A stretch of DNA of 6,910 nt from Lachnospiraceae bacterium UBA6452 (GTDB lineage Bacteria; Bacillota; Clostridia; Lachnospirales; Lachnospiraceae). The stretch covers positions 15,231 through 22,140 of the forward strand of contig DJNY01000084.1 of NCBI GenBank assembly GCA_002441865.1, given 5' to 3'. The translations under genes were made by a program, and so were the position numbers. This document shows, in pieces, positions 6,326 to 6,910 of the stretch. Numbering within the stretch: the stretch's first letter is position 1; each line of letters opens with the position of its first letter. A model generated the notes under the pieces. That model saw nothing but the letters and a program-made list of their open reading frames with translations. It did no database searches and was not told the DNA's origin.

Positions 6326-6910
6326 ATCAATATTGTCTTTGCCTGTTATATACTGGTAAAGGGAAGTGAGCTTTTGACAAAGGACCTGATGGGGGCAAAG
6401 GATGTCAGAAGTGCACAGCAAAGCTATTATAAAAAGCAGTCAGAGGATCTGGAAAAACTGGATGATACGCTGTTTGGAGAAGAAACGGTCAGTGTGGATG
6501 AAAACAGTGTTCCGTCTGATGGTATGAGGCGGCAGGGCGCGGACGGGAAAACGGCGCAGGCTGCAACAGGTATGCAGACGCTGACCTGTGACACAGAATA
6601 TGAAGTGACCGTTTATGATGAGACCATGCAGACAGAAAAAAGCAGGATGGAAACATTGCCGGCTTCTTTTATCGGAAAAGACCGCAAGCAGGTCGAAAAG
6701 CTGATCGAGGATTATGAAACGAGTCCGTCCCTGAAGGATCAGGAGGAAGGCTTTTTGTCCATGTCCCTGGAGTCTTTTTCACCGGAAAAAATCCGTGTCA
6801 GAAAGGTCATTGCGACTTCCTTATACTATGCATGTATTGTGGCGGAAGATGGCTATCTGACCGTGTATGACGGCAATCGCAAGCAGGTGATCCTGTATAC
6901 GGATATTCCG
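6296..6910 (+). CDS. N-terminally anchored protein with BofC-like C-terminal region (3' end outside window)
   Basis: ATG 6296 follows AAGGAGA (6284-6290) and the frame stays open for 205 codons to the window edge without a stop, so the gene is incomplete. Residues 5-22 form one membrane segment or uncleaved signal (YRISIFINIVFACYILVK), placing the rest outside the cytoplasm. Residues 25-100 are polar, with a probable helix (SAQQSYYKKQSEDLEKLDD) and a low-complexity linker. Residues 101-205 have an alternating strand pattern: EYEVTVYDE, LPASFIGKDRKQVEKLI, then YYACIVAEDGYLTVYDGNRK and the start of YTDIP. This order resembles BofC, whose two small domains restrain the SpoIVB protease in B. subtilis; the closing ..EDGYLTVYDG.. 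block is the best match. That link is by eye and tentative. It begins 55 bases after the flippase gene and may be cotranscribed. An alternative is an unrelated conserved Clostridia envelope protein. Confidence 0.7.
   Translation, partial: MKLFYRISIFINIVFACYILVKGSELLTKDLMGAKDVRSAQQSYYKKQSEDLEKLDDTLFGEETVSVDENSVPSDGMRRQGADGKTAQAATGMQTLTCDTEYEVTVYDETMQTEKSRMETLPASFIGKDRKQVEKLIEDYETSPSLKDQEEGFLSMSLESFSPEKIRVRKVIATSLYYACIVAEDGYLTVYDGNRKQVILYTDIP

Noticed and set aside
6256..6360. Short + strand frame starting ATGAAAAAACTGGG in the gap
   Set aside because: Only about 35 codons, no ribosome binding site, and it overlaps the better-supported ATG 6296 with its AAGGAGA.
6149..6421. 90-codon - strand frame across the flippase/BofC-like gap
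   Set aside because: No Shine-Dalgarno, overlaps the ends of two well-supported + strand genes, and no family resemblance.

Overview
The window looks like a chromosomal piece of an endospore-forming Firmicute of the class Clostridia, most likely a Lachnospiraceae-type gut anaerobe. This rests on the gene content (yqfC, yqfD, phoH, a 7TM-HD-like gene, ybeY and sporulation-type proteins), moderate G+C, and tightly packed genes that all lie on the + strand. The genus cannot be fixed from the sequence.

Layout. Bases 1-446 hold the 3' end of a pyrimidine-nucleoside phosphorylase gene. A 35-base gap without a convincing terminator leads into a run of overlapping or nearly abutting genes: yqfC (482-763), yqfD (774-1958), phoH (TTG start, 1951-2970), a shortened membrane protein with a decayed HD domain where yqfF/pgpH normally lies (about 2894-4138), ybeY (4122-4619), a MOP-superfamily SpoVB/MurJ-like flippase (4633-6240) and, after 55 bases, a gene for an N-terminally anchored protein with a BofC-like C-terminal part (6296 to the window edge, incomplete). 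No tRNA, rRNA, insertion sequence, CRISPR array or clear terminator was seen.

How the genes fit together. yqfC and yqfD are sporulation genes of the mother cell in Bacillus subtilis. PhoH (RNA-binding P-loop ATPase) and YbeY (rRNA-processing endoribonuclease) form a widely conserved RNA-metabolism pair. In many Firmicutes the order continues with dgkA, cdd and era. Here ybeY is instead followed by a flippase and a BofC-like protein, both of which would also suit work at the forespore envelope. The spacing (gaps of 10 and 13 bases, overlaps of 8, about 77 and 17 bases) suggests one transcription unit with translational coupling.

Most notable points. (1) The HD protein lacks the large extracellular domain and nearly all metal ligands of PgpH-type c-di-AMP phosphodiesterases, including HD changed to HK, so it is probably a pseudoenzyme. 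(2) A 12-bp inverted repeat plus a 7-bp inner stem encloses the ribosome-binding site and start codon of the BofC-like gene. (3) yqfC has a TATAAT box five bases before its ATG and no Shine-Dalgarno sequence, which suggests a leaderless message. (4) An A8 run lies in the long phoH/HD overlap.
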